A DNA stretch of 64,000 nt from Terrisporobacter glycolicus ATCC 14880 = DSM 1288 (GCF_036812735.1 NZ_CP117523.1:2046001-2110000), one strand, 5' to 3'; shown: positions 1 to 8,442, numbered from the stretch's first letter. The notes: generated by a model not told the origin, from the sequence alone. Translations and numbers: made by a program.

Positions 1-642
1 ATCTTCATATTCAAAATAATTATTTACTGGATTGTATAGGAAATCAATGCCAAATATTAAATCTTTCGATTCAAGTCTAGAGTAAGCAAATTCCTTTAAA
101 TCTTTCATAACGTACATCTTATCTATACCTATTTTAAAGTCACAAGATATACTATTGTCCCCTACATACTCTACTCTAACATCTAATTTAACTTTTTCTC
201 TTTCGTTACTTTTAAAGTAGTCTAATAACTCTTTATTAATAAAATTTTTATTTCTTTTTATTTTATTATCATTTTTTAATACAATAGTTGTTTGCTTTAA
301 ATTGCTAATTACATCTGATTTTAATAAATTAATTACATATAAAGATGAAGCTACAATATGTTTACATATAACATTATTGTTACTTGAACTTCTTTTTCTA
401 TAGTCCTCACAAGTACAAATTGTATTTACTATTTCTTTATTTTTTAAGTCTATAGTAATTTCTGGATAATATGTTGTGTTATAATTAGCGGAAGCTACTT
501 TTCCATCAATATTTAAGATTTTATCTTGATTATTATATTTAATTTCTTGTACATATCCATCTTTATAATACTCTTGTCCTCTACTTAACCTTAGTTTGTC
601 AGTATTATTAATCAATATATCATTTACTATTTTAAAATCCAT
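1..642 (-). CDS. SWIM zinc-finger protein, N-terminus (probable SNF2-family helicase), partial at left edge
   Basis: An open frame runs from an ATG at 642-640 to the left edge without a stop (214 codons visible). The start follows an AGGTGA ribosome site. Residues about 80-105 carry a SWIM zinc-finger pattern: CTCEDY, then an Asn/Ser-rich stretch, then CKHIVA (CxC...CxH). In Firmicutes an N-terminal SWIM domain on a protein opening like this is typical of large SNF2/DEAD-type helicases, whose ATPase motors lie C-terminal and would be outside this window. The SWIM motif is seen directly; the helicase identity is inference. It could also be a shorter SWIM-only protein. Confidence 0.75.
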   Translation of the reverse strand, partial: MDFKIVNDILINNTDKLRLSRGQEYYKDGYVQEIKYNNQDKILNIDGKVASANYNTTYYPEITIDLKNKEIVNTICTCEDYRKRSSSNNNVICKHIVASSLYVINLLKSDVISNLKQTTIVLKNDNKIKRNKNFINKELLDYFKSNEREKVKLDVRVEYVGDNSISCDFKIGIDKMYVMKDLKEFAYSRLESKDLIFGIDFLYNPVNNYFEYED

Positions 643-734
643 TTTTTCACCTGTTTCTAAGTATTATAAACTTTATTATATTACGGTTATAAATCTACTT
701 CAATGACACAAGCAAAAAGAAGCTAGATAAATCA

Positions 735-763
735 TTGAAATATCAATAGTTTATGATTATAAA
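735..763 (+). promoter_or_regulatory. sigma-A-type promoter for the four-helix protein gene
   Basis: TTGAAA at 735-740 and TATAAA at 758-763 are separated by 17 bp and lie about 50 bp upstream of the start at 813. The match to a vegetative promoter is good, but in such AT-rich DNA chance matches are common. Confidence 0.45.
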
Positions 764-812
764 AAAAATTTATAGGCATAATAAAAATATAATTTTATAA
801 GGAGTGATTTTT

Positions 813-1247
813 ATGCCAAATGAAGATACCATAAAACTATTAAAAGAGTGTGATGCAGGAGTTAAGATGGGCATTGATGGAATAAATAGAGTTATAAATA
901 AAACTGAAAATAAAAAGCTAAAATCTCTGTTAGAAAAATATCTAAAAGACCATGAAAGATTGGAAGAAAAAATACAAGCAGAATTGAAAAAATTTAATGA
1001 TGATAAAAAGGACCCTAACCCTTTGGCGAAAGCCATGTCATGGGTTAAGATTAATGTGAAGCTTATTAAAAGTGAGCATGATAAAGTGATTGCTGATTTA
1101 ATGACTGAAGGATGTAATATGGGTATTAAGTCTATTTGTAGATATTTAAATGAATATAATGGGGCAATGGAAGGCATTAAAGGGCTGTGTTATGATTTAG
1201 TTGAAATAGAAGAAAACTTTTCAAAAGATCTTCGTAAGTTTTTATAA
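813..1247 (+). CDS. ferritin-like / four-helix-bundle protein (DUF2383-like)
   Basis: A 144-residue all-helical, charged protein with no signal peptide or membrane segment. I chose the ATG at 813 because AAGGAG (799-804) sits 8 nt upstream; an in-frame GTG at 804 overlaps that site. The sequence shows two long amphipathic repeats with Glu and His spaced as in ferritin-like bundles (KDHERLEEK near residue 47, KSEHDK near residue 90). That resembles the DUF2383/PA2169-type four-helix family, whose function is not known. It is a single gene with its own promoter and is followed by a structured RNA region. The family assignment is by pattern only. Confidence 0.6.
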   Translation: MPNEDTIKLLKECDAGVKMGIDGINRVINKTENKKLKSLLEKYLKDHERLEEKIQAELKKFNDDKKDPNPLAKAMSWVKINVKLIKSEHDKVIADLMTEGCNMGIKSICRYLNEYNGAMEGIKGLCYDLVEIEENFSKDLRKFL

Positions 1248-1311
1248 ATATTTATAAAAAGATGTGGTAATCTTTATCAATCCACAATAATATATAAGTA
1301 TAGGAACACTA

Positions 1312-1422
1312 AATATTAATTTATCTAATTGATCGGAAAGATAAGTTAATATTACAATATGTTTTCTCCGTTTTATATAATAAACGGTGTGGTGACTCAT
1401 GGAGAATCATTAAAACATATAT
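1312..1422 (+). promoter_or_regulatory. structured RNA region / candidate cis-regulatory leader upstream of the cis-prenyltransferase gene
   Basis: Between two plus-strand genes lie two strong stems. Hairpin 1 has arms 1312-1326 and 1339-1353 (15 bp, one G-U) around a loop reading AATTGATCGGAA. A second module at 1357-1420 is closed by ATATGTTTT/AAAACATAT, then CTCC/GGAG, then CCGTTT/AAACGG, leaving the single-stranded stretch GGTGTGGTGACTCAT. A terminator hairpin (1423-1460) follows directly. Stem module plus terminator ahead of a gene is riboswitch-like, but it does not match any class I can recall. It could instead be a structured 3' UTR or a small RNA. Confidence 0.4.
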
Positions 1423-1460
1423 ACAGATAAAAATCCTCATTTTTATGGGGATTTTTCTGT
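1423..1460 (+). terminator. intrinsic terminator ahead of the cis-prenyltransferase gene
   Basis: The arms ACAGA...AAAATCCTCAT and ATGGGGATTTTT...TCTGT enclose a TTTT loop. Its place after the structured region and 66 bp before the next start suits either termination of the upstream gene or attenuation of the downstream one. Confidence 0.6.
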
Positions 1461-1526
1461 CTTAAGTTTAAGTTAGTATTATTTTGGCAAGAATAAATAA
1501 ATAACTTAAATACATATGGAGGCCTT

Positions 1527-2171
1527 ATGAGAGTACCAAAACATATAGGAATTATCCCAGATGGAAATAGACGCTGGGCTGTTAGTAATAATTTATCAAA
1601 AGAAAAAGGATATGATTATGGAGTTAATCCAGGTTTACAGCTTTTTAAATTATGCCAAAGAGAAAATGTTAAAGAAGTGACTTTCTATGGCTATACAGTG
1701 GACAATACAAAGCGACCTACCATTCAAAAAGAAGCTTTTATCAAAGCTTGTGTTGAATCGGTTATGCTTTTGACAAAAGAAGACTGTGAAATTTTAGTTG
1801 TAGGAGATACATTTAGTGATACTTTTCCTTCACAGCTTTTACCTTTTACAAAAGAAAGAAAAAAATTTGGAAAAGGTGGAATAAAAGTAAACTTTTTAAT
1901 TCACTATGGTTGGAGCTGGGATCTAAATTACAAGAAAGAATTCTGTCCTCTTGGAAAACATGTGGAGAATAATATTAAATCGAGAGAGATTTCTCGTATT
2001 GATTTAATTATTCGCTGGGGAGGAAGACGAAGATTAAGTGGATTTTTACCAATCCAATGTGTATATGCAGATTTTTATGTAGTAGATAATATGTGGCCAG
2101 ATTTTAAAGATCAAGATTTTTATGATGCTTTAAAATGGTATGATAAGCAAGATATTACTCTTGGAGGATAA
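1527..2171 (+). CDS. divergent undecaprenyl-diphosphate-synthase-family cis-prenyltransferase
   Basis: A 214-residue protein of the cis-prenyltransferase family, which condenses isopentenyl diphosphate on an allylic primer. It opens with the family signature IPDGNRRWA (catalytic Asp, Asn and Arg present) and ends with IDLIIRWGGRRRLSGF...WPDF, the diphosphate-binding C-terminal motif. It is shorter than housekeeping UppS (about 240-250 aa) and several core positions differ: the usual GH near residue 28 is GY, and the FSTENWKR motif reads YTVDNTKRP. It is therefore probably a paralogue with a different primer or chain length rather than the cell-wall enzyme. The start follows GGAGG. A phytoene-desaturase-like gene converges on it. 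Confidence 0.8.
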   Translation: MRVPKHIGIIPDGNRRWAVSNNLSKEKGYDYGVNPGLQLFKLCQRENVKEVTFYGYTVDNTKRPTIQKEAFIKACVESVMLLTKEDCEILVVGDTFSDTFPSQLLPFTKERKKFGKGGIKVNFLIHYGWSWDLNYKKEFCPLGKHVENNIKSREISRIDLIIRWGGRRRLSGFLPIQCVYADFYVVDNMWPDFKDQDFYDALKWYDKQDITLGG

Positions 2172-2210
2172 AAAATAAGTGTTTTGCTATTTTGCAAAAC
2201 ACTTATTTTT
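2171..2210. terminator. bidirectional terminator between convergent genes
   Basis: AAGTGTTTTGC and GCAAAACACTT form a stem with a six-base loop, flanked by A-runs on one side and T-runs on the other, so it can stop transcription from both sides. It overlaps the last bases of the minus-strand gene. Confidence 0.85.
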
Positions 2211-3693
2211 TATTATTTTCAATAATTTCACATAATACTTTACTACCATCTATAACTACTGAGGCACCGTTTCCAGGATGCGTTGAAGAACCTATAAAAT
2301 ATAAACCGTTTACTTTTTTTGATTTAAGATGAGGTCTAAAATACGCACTCTGACTTATTTTGTGACTTATACCAAAAGAATTTCCATAATATAAATTGTA
2401 CTTATCACAAAGATCAAAAGGTGTTAAGTAATTTTCATAAATGATATGATCTTCTATATTTTCTAATCCCTTAATATTTTTTAGATTTTTAAAAATATAT
2501 TTTTTTAATATTTTAATTTGATCATTATTATAATTAATATTGGTAAATGACAAATTAGGTACACGAATCATAATATTCATTGAAGAGTTATTATTAGCTT
2601 TAAAAGATTCATCAACTGCACTAGGATAATAGATATATAATGAAGGGTCACAAGGGATATGTCCCTTAAAAGGTCCTTCTATACTATTTTTAAAATCCTT
2701 ACTTATATAAATATTATGAACATTTAAGTTATGGTAAATTTTATCTAATCCTAAATATAAAATAAAAACAGAACAGGAGTAATCAATATTACTTAAATTC
2801 TTTTTTTTGTATTTGCTATCTAAAAACTCATCATTTATTAAATTTTTAATTGCATAGGGATAATCTGCATTACAAACTATTAAATCGCAACTTAATATTT
2901 TATCTTTTGTTTTTACGGCTTTTACTTCATTGTTTTCTATTACTATATTTTTAACTTCACAGTTTGTTGTTATTTGTCCGCCTAACTCTATAAATAGCTT
3001 TTCTAAAGCCTTTATATATGAATATATTCCTCCATCTATATACCAAATGCCATATAAGTGGGATATAGTTGGTATTAAGGTGTAAATATTCGAATTTGCA
3101 TAAGGGTTTACTCCTATGTACATTGATGTAAATATTAAATAGTTTTTCAACTTTTTATTACGTATTAACTTATTAAGATAATTGTTTGTTGATGACAAAG
3201 GGCTAATTTTACACATGCTTTTTATAAATGGTAAATTAACAATCTCTTTTAGATTTATCATAGGTTGATTTAGTATCTTGTCTTTACTAATAAAGTATTT
3301 TTCATAAGATTTTGATAAAAAATTGTAAAAATCAGTAGATAGTCCCTTTTCTAGACTTTCTAGTTCATTAATCATTTTATTAGTATCACTATAAAAATCA
3401 CAACATGTTTTATCATCATAAAATACTTTGTAAATAGGATCTAGTTTATACATTTTAAAGTAGTCTTCATAATTTTTTTCCACATCTTTAAATAAATCTG
3501 TATAAATTTTAGGAGTCATTATAATAGATGCAGTCATGTCAAATTTAAAATTTTTATTTTCCAATATATTTACTTTACCACCAATTTTTTTGTTTTTTTC
3601 CAATAAGATTACTTTATACCCTTTATATAGAAGTCTTATTCCACTACATAATCCTCCTATTCCTCCTCCAATAATAATTGTATTTTTATTCAT
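2203..3693 (-). CDS. phytoene/diapophytoene-desaturase-like FAD oxidoreductase (CrtI/CrtN family)
   Basis: 496 residues from the ATG at 3693 (GAGG six nt upstream; the ATG two codons earlier overlaps that site). The N-terminus has the dinucleotide fold GGGIGGL followed by an acidic strand end, LLEKNKKIGG. The C-terminus carries the family signature GLYFIGSSTHPGNGASVVIDGSK, typical of CrtI/CrtN desaturases and the related retinol saturases. These enzymes desaturate or isomerise polyprenoid hydrocarbons with FAD. No phytoene or squalene synthase gene is visible here, so the substrate is unknown; the convergent cis-prenyltransferase is suggestive only. It appears to be a single-gene unit between two terminators. 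Confidence 0.85.
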   Translation of the reverse strand: MNKNTIIIGGGIGGLCSGIRLLYKGYKVILLEKNKKIGGKVNILENKNFKFDMTASIIMTPKIYTDLFKDVEKNYEDYFKMYKLDPIYKVFYDDKTCCDFYSDTNKMINELESLEKGLSTDFYNFLSKSYEKYFISKDKILNQPMINLKEIVNLPFIKSMCKISPLSSTNNYLNKLIRNKKLKNYLIFTSMYIGVNPYANSNIYTLIPTISHLYGIWYIDGGIYSYIKALEKLFIELGGQITTNCEVKNIVIENNEVKAVKTKDKILSCDLIVCNADYPYAIKNLINDEFLDSKYKKKNLSNIDYSCSVFILYLGLDKIYHNLNVHNIYISKDFKNSIEGPFKGHIPCDPSLYIYYPSAVDESFKANNNSSMNIMIRVPNLSFTNINYNNDQIKILKKYIFKNLKNIKGLENIEDHIIYENYLTPFDLCDKYNLYYGNSFGISHKISQSAYFRPHLKSKKVNGLYFIGSSTHPGNGASVVIDGSKVLCEIIENNKK

Positions 3694-3777
3694 TTTCATC
3701 CTCTTTCATAATAATCTTATATTTTTAAAATTATATTTATATTATGCACTTTATACTTAAATAAATTAAGAAAATCA

Positions 3778-3812
3778 AAAAAAACTGATACAAATCATGT
3801 ACCAGTTTTTTT
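3778..3812 (-). terminator. terminator after the sulfite reductase gene
   Basis: On the minus strand, AAAAACTGGTACA and TGTATCAGTTTTT pair around a five-base loop and run into T's, three bases past the stop codon. Confidence 0.85.
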
Positions 3813-3815
3813 ATA

Positions 3816-5390
3816 TTAAATATTGTATTTCGAAGTTATTTTTTCTATTTCATTTTCATTGGCTGCGTAGTATGCGTAAAAGTTCATTTGGCTATTTGCT
3901 ACTTTTTCTCCAATTTCAAATAACATTTTAGGTATTTCATCTGCTTTAAAATCTCCCAATGATTTACCTAGTCTTGTTTTTTTATATTCAAAATCACCGT
4001 CTACAAATATTTCAAAGGAGTCACACATTTGTCCATCAACTTTTTTCTTTTTACCAGTAAGTCCTATAGCACCTATTTGATGTACACCACAAGAGTTCAT
4101 ACAACCTGATATATATATTCTTGGCATAGCATTAAGTATGGTATTATCTCCCTTAGAATTTTCTTTAAAGTAGTCAATAATTTCATGTAACATCTTTTGA
4201 CTGTTTTGAATACCCATTTGACATCTTGGAACACCAATACATGAAATACTTTTTTCTATACTAGTGCATCCACTAAAGTTTTTACTAATTTGTAGTAAAT
4301 TCTCTGCTTCTTTTCCATCAAGATTTATAATAAATATTCCTTCTGTCATAGCAAGTCTAATTGATGCGTGTTTGCAACTATCTAAAGTATTTAATAATTT
4401 ATTTAAATCATCAAGTTTTAATTGTCCTCCAATTGGATGAATGTAGACACTATAGTATCCCTTTTGTTTTTGTGGGAATAATCTACAGTCTTTAACATTT
4501 GTTTCAAATCCACCATCAGTAGGATATTCTATATTTTCTAGTTGTATATCAAGATTATTGTTTTCTTTTTCTTTTGCTACATACTCTTTGAATTTTTTAA
4601 TAAATTCTTCTTCTCCAAGTCTATAAACCATATATCTAACTCTTGCCTTATGCTTGTTAATATAATCCCCTTCATCCATAAATAGTTTAGTTAAACCTTC
4701 AACATAATATAATACATCTTTTGGTTCAATTAGTTCATCTAATTCTAGACCAACATTTGGATTTTTTCCAAGCCCTCCACCAACAAAAACTTTGAAGTAT
4801 GGTTTATTATCTTTTATTACAGCCAAAAATCCTAAATCTTGTACTGTAGTATGTGCAGCGTCCATTGGACAAGATGAATAAGATACTTTAAGCTTTCTTG
4901 GTAGATGATAAGTAGTTATTTTACTCATAAAGTGATTGTCTGTTGCTACTGCATAAGGTGTAACATCAAATGCTTCGTCTGGGTCCACTCCAGAAAGTGG
5001 TGATAATCCAACGTTTCTTGGAAAGTTTCCTCCACCACCGCGAGTAAATATATTGTTTTTTATGGCTTCTTCCATAATGTTGCAAATTCCATCTACATCT
5101 AAGTCATGTAGTTGAACTGCTTGTCTAGTTGTAAAATGTATTCCATCAAGATTATATCGTTTTGCAAATTCATATACCTTATGTAGTTGAGATATAGTTA
5201 CAACTCCACTTGAAAATCTAAGTCTTATCATGAAGGATTTCTGATCTCTCTGAGCATATACTCCATATCCGCCTGAAATTCCTTTATAATCCATCTTAGT
5301 AAGGTCACCACTTAAAAGTTTTAAACATTGCTCTTTAAAATTAGGTATCTCACTAAGAAATATTTCTTTAGTTTTTTCTAAATTATGCAT
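3816..5390 (-). CDS. siroheme-[4Fe-4S] nitrite/sulfite reductase
   Basis: 524 residues from the ATG at 5390, placed by GAGGTG seven nt upstream (a GTG three codons earlier overlaps that site). The siroheme/4Fe-4S ligands are visible as CIGVPRC (C-x5-C, near residue 390) and GCMNSC (C-x3-C, near residue 435). Both ferrodoxin-like half repeats are present, including the N-terminal GVYAQRDQKSFMIRLR. The family performs six-electron reduction of sulfite to sulfide or nitrite to ammonia. No flavoprotein subunit is adjacent, so a ferredoxin donor is likely. A sulfurtransferase lies 66 bp upstream in the same direction, which favours sulfite, since thiosulfate sulfurtransfer releases sulfite. Confidence 0.88.
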   Translation of the reverse strand: MHNLEKTKEIFLSEIPNFKEQCLKLLSGDLTKMDYKGISGGYGVYAQRDQKSFMIRLRFSSGVVTISQLHKVYEFAKRYNLDGIHFTTRQAVQLHDLDVDGICNIMEEAIKNNIFTRGGGGNFPRNVGLSPLSGVDPDEAFDVTPYAVATDNHFMSKITTYHLPRKLKVSYSSCPMDAAHTTVQDLGFLAVIKDNKPYFKVFVGGGLGKNPNVGLELDELIEPKDVLYYVEGLTKLFMDEGDYINKHKARVRYMVYRLGEEEFIKKFKEYVAKEKENNNLDIQLENIEYPTDGGFETNVKDCRLFPQKQKGYYSVYIHPIGGQLKLDDLNKLLNTLDSCKHASIRLAMTEGIFIINLDGKEAENLLQISKNFSGCTSIEKSISCIGVPRCQMGIQNSQKMLHEIIDYFKENSKGDNTILNAMPRIYISGCMNSCGVHQIGAIGLTGKKKKVDGQMCDSFEIFVDGDFEYKKTRLGKSLGDFKADEIPKMLFEIGEKVANSQMNFYAYYAANENEIEKITSKYNI

Positions 5391-5456
5391 AGTTATCACC
5401 TCTGTAAAAATATATTTCTATATATATTGTTTACAAAAGTGATAAATCTATTTATT

Positions 5457-6293
5457 TTATATAGTATCTACTTTATTTTCTTCGTAGCTTACCCAGTCAC
5501 TAAAACTTCCTGAATATAATTTATGGTCAATTTCAGCTTCTGTAAGTGCTAAACTAACAGGACTGGCAGTTATACCAGATCCACAATAAATTATTACTTC
5601 ATCGTAATTGTTTAACTTAGTGAAAAGTTCTTTTAATTCATCCTTATTTTTCATAGCTAATTCATCATCTTTATTATTTAAAATATTCATCCAGAAATAA
5701 TTATGAGCACTTGGAATATGACCAGCTTTTTTATCTACTGGTTCAAATTCACCATTGTATCTGCCGTTTTCTCTACAATCTACTATAACAATATTATCCT
5801 TGTGTAGTCTTTCTTTTACATACTCCATATTAACTCTCATATTTTCATTTACATTTATATTGAAGTTACCTTTTTTTACTGAACTAGGTTCATTAGTTAA
5901 TTCCCCTCCAATTTCTTCAAATGCTTTTATTCCACCGTTTAATACATAAGTTTCATTGTGACCTAAGTATTTAAGTATCCACCAAAGTCTTGCAGGGCCT
6001 GCTAAGTCACCTTCATCATAAGCTACTACTATAGAATCATTATTAATCCCTTTATTTTCAAAAGTCGTTTTTAACTCTTCTACACTTGGAAGAGGATGTC
6101 TTCCTCCGTGTTCTTTTACAGGTGCAGATAATTCAGTTTCAATATCTACTCTTACAGCACCTTTAATATGAGACTTATCATAACTTCTTTTTCCATATTC
6201 TTTATCCATTAGTGAAAATCTACAATCTACTATAACTAATTTGTCATTGTTTAAGTTTTCTTTTAACCATTTTGCACTTATCATATTTGACAT
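5457..6293 (-). CDS. two-domain sulfurtransferase (thiosulfate / 3-mercaptopyruvate sulfurtransferase, rhodanese family)
   Basis: 278 residues with two rhodanese domains, about 1-125 (inactive) and 150-278 (active). The catalytic cysteine lies in YCGSGITA near residue 237; CGSG-V/I-T resembles mercaptopyruvate sulfurtransferases more than classic thiosulfate rhodaneses. The inter-domain region keeps GHIPSAHN, and the N-terminal domain keeps the SHIKGAVRVD helix motif. It moves a sulfane sulfur to a thiophile. It has a sigma-A-type promoter upstream and probably forms an operon with the downstream sulfite reductase, as no terminator separates them. Confidence 0.9.
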   Translation of the reverse strand: MSNMISAKWLKENLNNDKLVIVDCRFSLMDKEYGKRSYDKSHIKGAVRVDIETELSAPVKEHGGRHPLPSVEELKTTFENKGINNDSIVVAYDEGDLAGPARLWWILKYLGHNETYVLNGGIKAFEEIGGELTNEPSSVKKGNFNINVNENMRVNMEYVKERLHKDNIVIVDCRENGRYNGEFEPVDKKAGHIPSAHNYFWMNILNNKDDELAMKNKDELKELFTKLNNYDEVIIYCGSGITASPVSLALTEAEIDHKLYSGSFSDWVSYEENKVDTI

Positions 6294-6342
6294 TTTACTC
6301 TCTCCTATAATATATTTCTTTTATAATTTTTAACTATTAATT

Positions 6343-6372
6343 ATTATACTACAATATAATATTTTATTACAA
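6343..6372 (-). promoter_or_regulatory. sigma-A-type promoter for the sulfurtransferase-reductase pair
   Basis: On the minus strand, TTGTAA (6372-6367) and TATAAT (6348-6343) are separated by 18 bp, about 50 bp before the sulfurtransferase start. Confidence 0.45.
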
Positions 6373-6380
6373 TATAAGGA

Positions 6381-6406
6381 AAAAGACTGCTTTAAAGCAG
6401 TCTTTT
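6381..6406 (-). terminator. terminator after the SASP gene
   Basis: AAAAGACTGCTTT and AAAGCAGTCTTTT form a perfect palindrome immediately past the stop codon. It is probably bidirectional. Confidence 0.85.
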
Positions 6407-6407
6407 C

Positions 6408-6614
6408 TTATTTATTATACCTTTTTAATAGTTCTCTTTCACCCATTTCAACTAGCTTCTTGCTCATTTGGCCTCCTACACGACCACTTAAGCCTATGCT
6501 ATCAATTGGATTAGAATCATTTTTTATATTAGAATCATTTAATAATTCTTGAGAAATCTCCATTTTCATTTGATTTAATGCTAATTTAGCATTTGGATCA
6601 ACTGGTTTAGACAT
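6408..6614 (-). CDS. alpha/beta-type small acid-soluble spore protein (divergent)
   Basis: 68 residues. It matches alpha/beta SASPs, which coat and protect spore DNA: KLALNQMKMEISQEL corresponds to the first helix with the germination-protease site, and GRVGGQMSKKLVEMGE to the second DNA-binding helix. It is unusual in the middle. An Asn/Asp/Ser-rich stretch (DSNIKNDSNPIDSIG) replaces the usual segment, and the LTSRxNGxVGG motif is reduced to LSGRVGG, so some DNA-contact residues are missing. AGGAGG precedes the ATG. It lies 26 bp after a Zn-ribbon gene, so the two may be cotranscribed. Its presence marks a spore former. Confidence 0.9.
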   Translation of the reverse strand: MSKPVDPNAKLALNQMKMEISQELLNDSNIKNDSNPIDSIGLSGRVGGQMSKKLVEMGERELLKRYNK

Positions 6615-6640
6615 AAAAACCTCCTAGAGTTTTTATTATA

Positions 6641-6850
6641 TTATCCCATTAAAAAGTCTAATATATTCCAACCATCAGAAGATGTTCCTTTGTAAAGTTC
6701 TGTAAATCCACATTTTTTACAACTTATAGTTACAAACTTTTTATTTTGCACATCAAATATTTTTGCGAAATTTCCTCCTGTAGCTTGAAACTGATCAGAT
6801 TCAAAAGTTTGATTTCCACATTTTGGGCATACATATTGTTTTTTGTCCAT
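6641..6850 (-). CDS. Zn-ribbon protein (DUF2082 / COG3478-like)
   Basis: 69 residues with two zinc-binding CxxC knuckles, CPKCG (residues 8-12) and CKKCG (44-48). Between them is the segment FQATGGNFAKIFDVQNKKF, characteristic of the DUF2082 (COG3478) family annotated as putative nucleic-acid-binding Zn-ribbon proteins. The function is unknown; the short C-terminal tail ends in a hydrophobic LDFLMG. GGAGG lies seven nt before the ATG. It may share a transcript with the SASP gene downstream. Confidence 0.85.
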   Translation of the reverse strand: MDKKQYVCPKCGNQTFESDQFQATGGNFAKIFDVQNKKFVTISCKKCGFTELYKGTSSDGWNILDFLMG

Positions 6851-6896
6851 AATTTTCCTCCAATATTATTCATAAAAGTAAAATCATTATAACATA

Positions 6897-8252
6897 TTAT
6901 TCAGCCCTATTATTATTATTTAAATTTTTAAAAAATTTATATATAAAAGGAATACTTATAATAAAAGTAAGTACATCCGAAATTGGTTGTGTAATTTCTA
7001 CTCCTTTTAAGTAGAATATTTTAGGTAAAATTATAATTAGTGGAAGAAAGAATATTCCTTGACGACAAGAGGTTAAAAAAGTAGCATGTAAAGATTTACC
7101 CACTGCTTGAAATGTCATATTTGAAATAACTCCTAAGGTCATCAGCGGCATTACTAAGCATTGATATCGTAAGGCTCTTGTTCCTATTTCAATAACAGAT
7201 AAATCTGAAATAAACCATGACATTATTTGTGGAGATAATATATACCCAATAAAAGCTAATCCAGTCATTATTGATGTTCCTATTTTTAAAGTAAATAAGA
7301 AAGATTCTTTAACTCTAGTAAAGTTTTTTGCGCCATAATTATATCCGACTACAGGTTGGTAGCCTTGACCATAACCTACTACAACACAAAATATTAGCAT
7401 AAATACTCTTCCTACAATTGACATGGCAGCCACAGCTGAATCACCATAATTGGCTGCATTAAAATTTAGTGCTACAGTGGCCACACTGGCTAAGCCTTGC
7501 CTAAAGAAACTAGGCATTCCATTTTTAAATATAATTAAGTATGTACTTATTTCTTTTGATATTTTATTTATGGAAAACTTAACTATTGTTTTTCCTTTTA
7601 AGTAATATGAAAATAATATAATAAAACTTAAAAATTGACTTGTGGCTGTTGCTATGGCAGCACCACTAATACCTAAATTAAAGTGAAATATAAATATTGG
7701 ATCTAAAATTATATTTATAATGCCTCCAATTCCTATGCCTACCATGGCAAAATTAGCTTTTCCTTCAGCTCTTAACATATTATTCAAAGCAAAAGAGGCT
7801 GTCATAAAAGGAGCTGCAAATAATATATATTTTGCATAGTCTACAGCATATGGAAGAATTGTTTCTGTTGAACCTAATAAAATCATCAGTGGTTTTATAA
7901 ATATATTGCCAAATATTAATAAAGCAAATCCAAATATTAATGAAGTAACAAAACCAGAAGAACCTAATATATCAGCATCTTCCTTGTTTTGTTGACCAAG
8001 TTTTCGAGAAATTGTACTTCCAGAACCTATACCTATGGCAAAAGCAACAGCTTGTATAATGGCCATTAGAGAAAATACAATACCTGTAGCTGCTGAAGCA
8101 CTTGTACCCAGTTGAGAAACAAAATATGTATCCGCCATATTATATAGGGATGTTATTAGCATACTAATTATAGTAGGAACTGCCAAAGATGACACCAATT
8201 TGGGTATGGGTGTTTTAGTCATTTTTTCAAATTGCATATCTTTTGAATCCAT
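6897..8252 (-). CDS. MATE-family efflux transporter
   Basis: 451 residues from the ATG at 8252 (AGGAGAG upstream; the GTG two codons earlier is too close to that site). It has twelve predicted membrane segments in two homologous halves. The N-terminal half opens PIPKLVSSLAVPTIISML and YNMADTYFVSQLGT, the NorM/MepA-like substrate-pathway signature. The second half has ARQG-type loops (FFRQGLASVA, SCRQGIFFLP). MATE proteins expel cationic drugs or metabolites by Na+ or H+ antiport. It is monocistronic; I saw no recognisable riboswitch in the 140 bp upstream. Confidence 0.9.
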   Translation of the reverse strand: MDSKDMQFEKMTKTPIPKLVSSLAVPTIISMLITSLYNMADTYFVSQLGTSASAATGIVFSLMAIIQAVAFAIGIGSGSTISRKLGQQNKEDADILGSSGFVTSLIFGFALLIFGNIFIKPLMILLGSTETILPYAVDYAKYILFAAPFMTASFALNNMLRAEGKANFAMVGIGIGGIINIILDPIFIFHFNLGISGAAIATATSQFLSFIILFSYYLKGKTIVKFSINKISKEISTYLIIFKNGMPSFFRQGLASVATVALNFNAANYGDSAVAAMSIVGRVFMLIFCVVVGYGQGYQPVVGYNYGAKNFTRVKESFLFTLKIGTSIMTGLAFIGYILSPQIMSWFISDLSVIEIGTRALRYQCLVMPLMTLGVISNMTFQAVGKSLHATFLTSCRQGIFFLPLIIILPKIFYLKGVEITQPISDVLTFIISIPFIYKFFKNLNNNNRAE

Positions 8253-8393
8253 AAACACTCTCCTGTTAGTAATTTATTTTTAATTTTGTCTTATTTAAAA
8301 CTATATTAATATTATATCTTACTTAGGAAAAACTTTGTGAATTATAATATCAAGTCAATATTAATTATCTGTTACTAAAATTTTATAAATAAA

Positions 8394-8438
8394 AAAAGTA
8401 TAAAAACTAAGGTGTTATCCTTAAATTTTTATACTTTT
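8394..8438 (-). terminator. terminator after the HesB-like gene
   Basis: AAAAGTATAAAAACTAAGG and its near-complement flank a six-base loop. T-rich on the minus strand, four bases past the stop codon. Confidence 0.8.
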
Positions 8439-8442
8439 CAAC

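Noticed and set aside
1357-1420. Possible T-box or purine riboswitch before the prenyltransferase gene
   Set aside because: No T-box sequence (GGTGG...CC) or three-way-junction core was found; left as unclassified structure.
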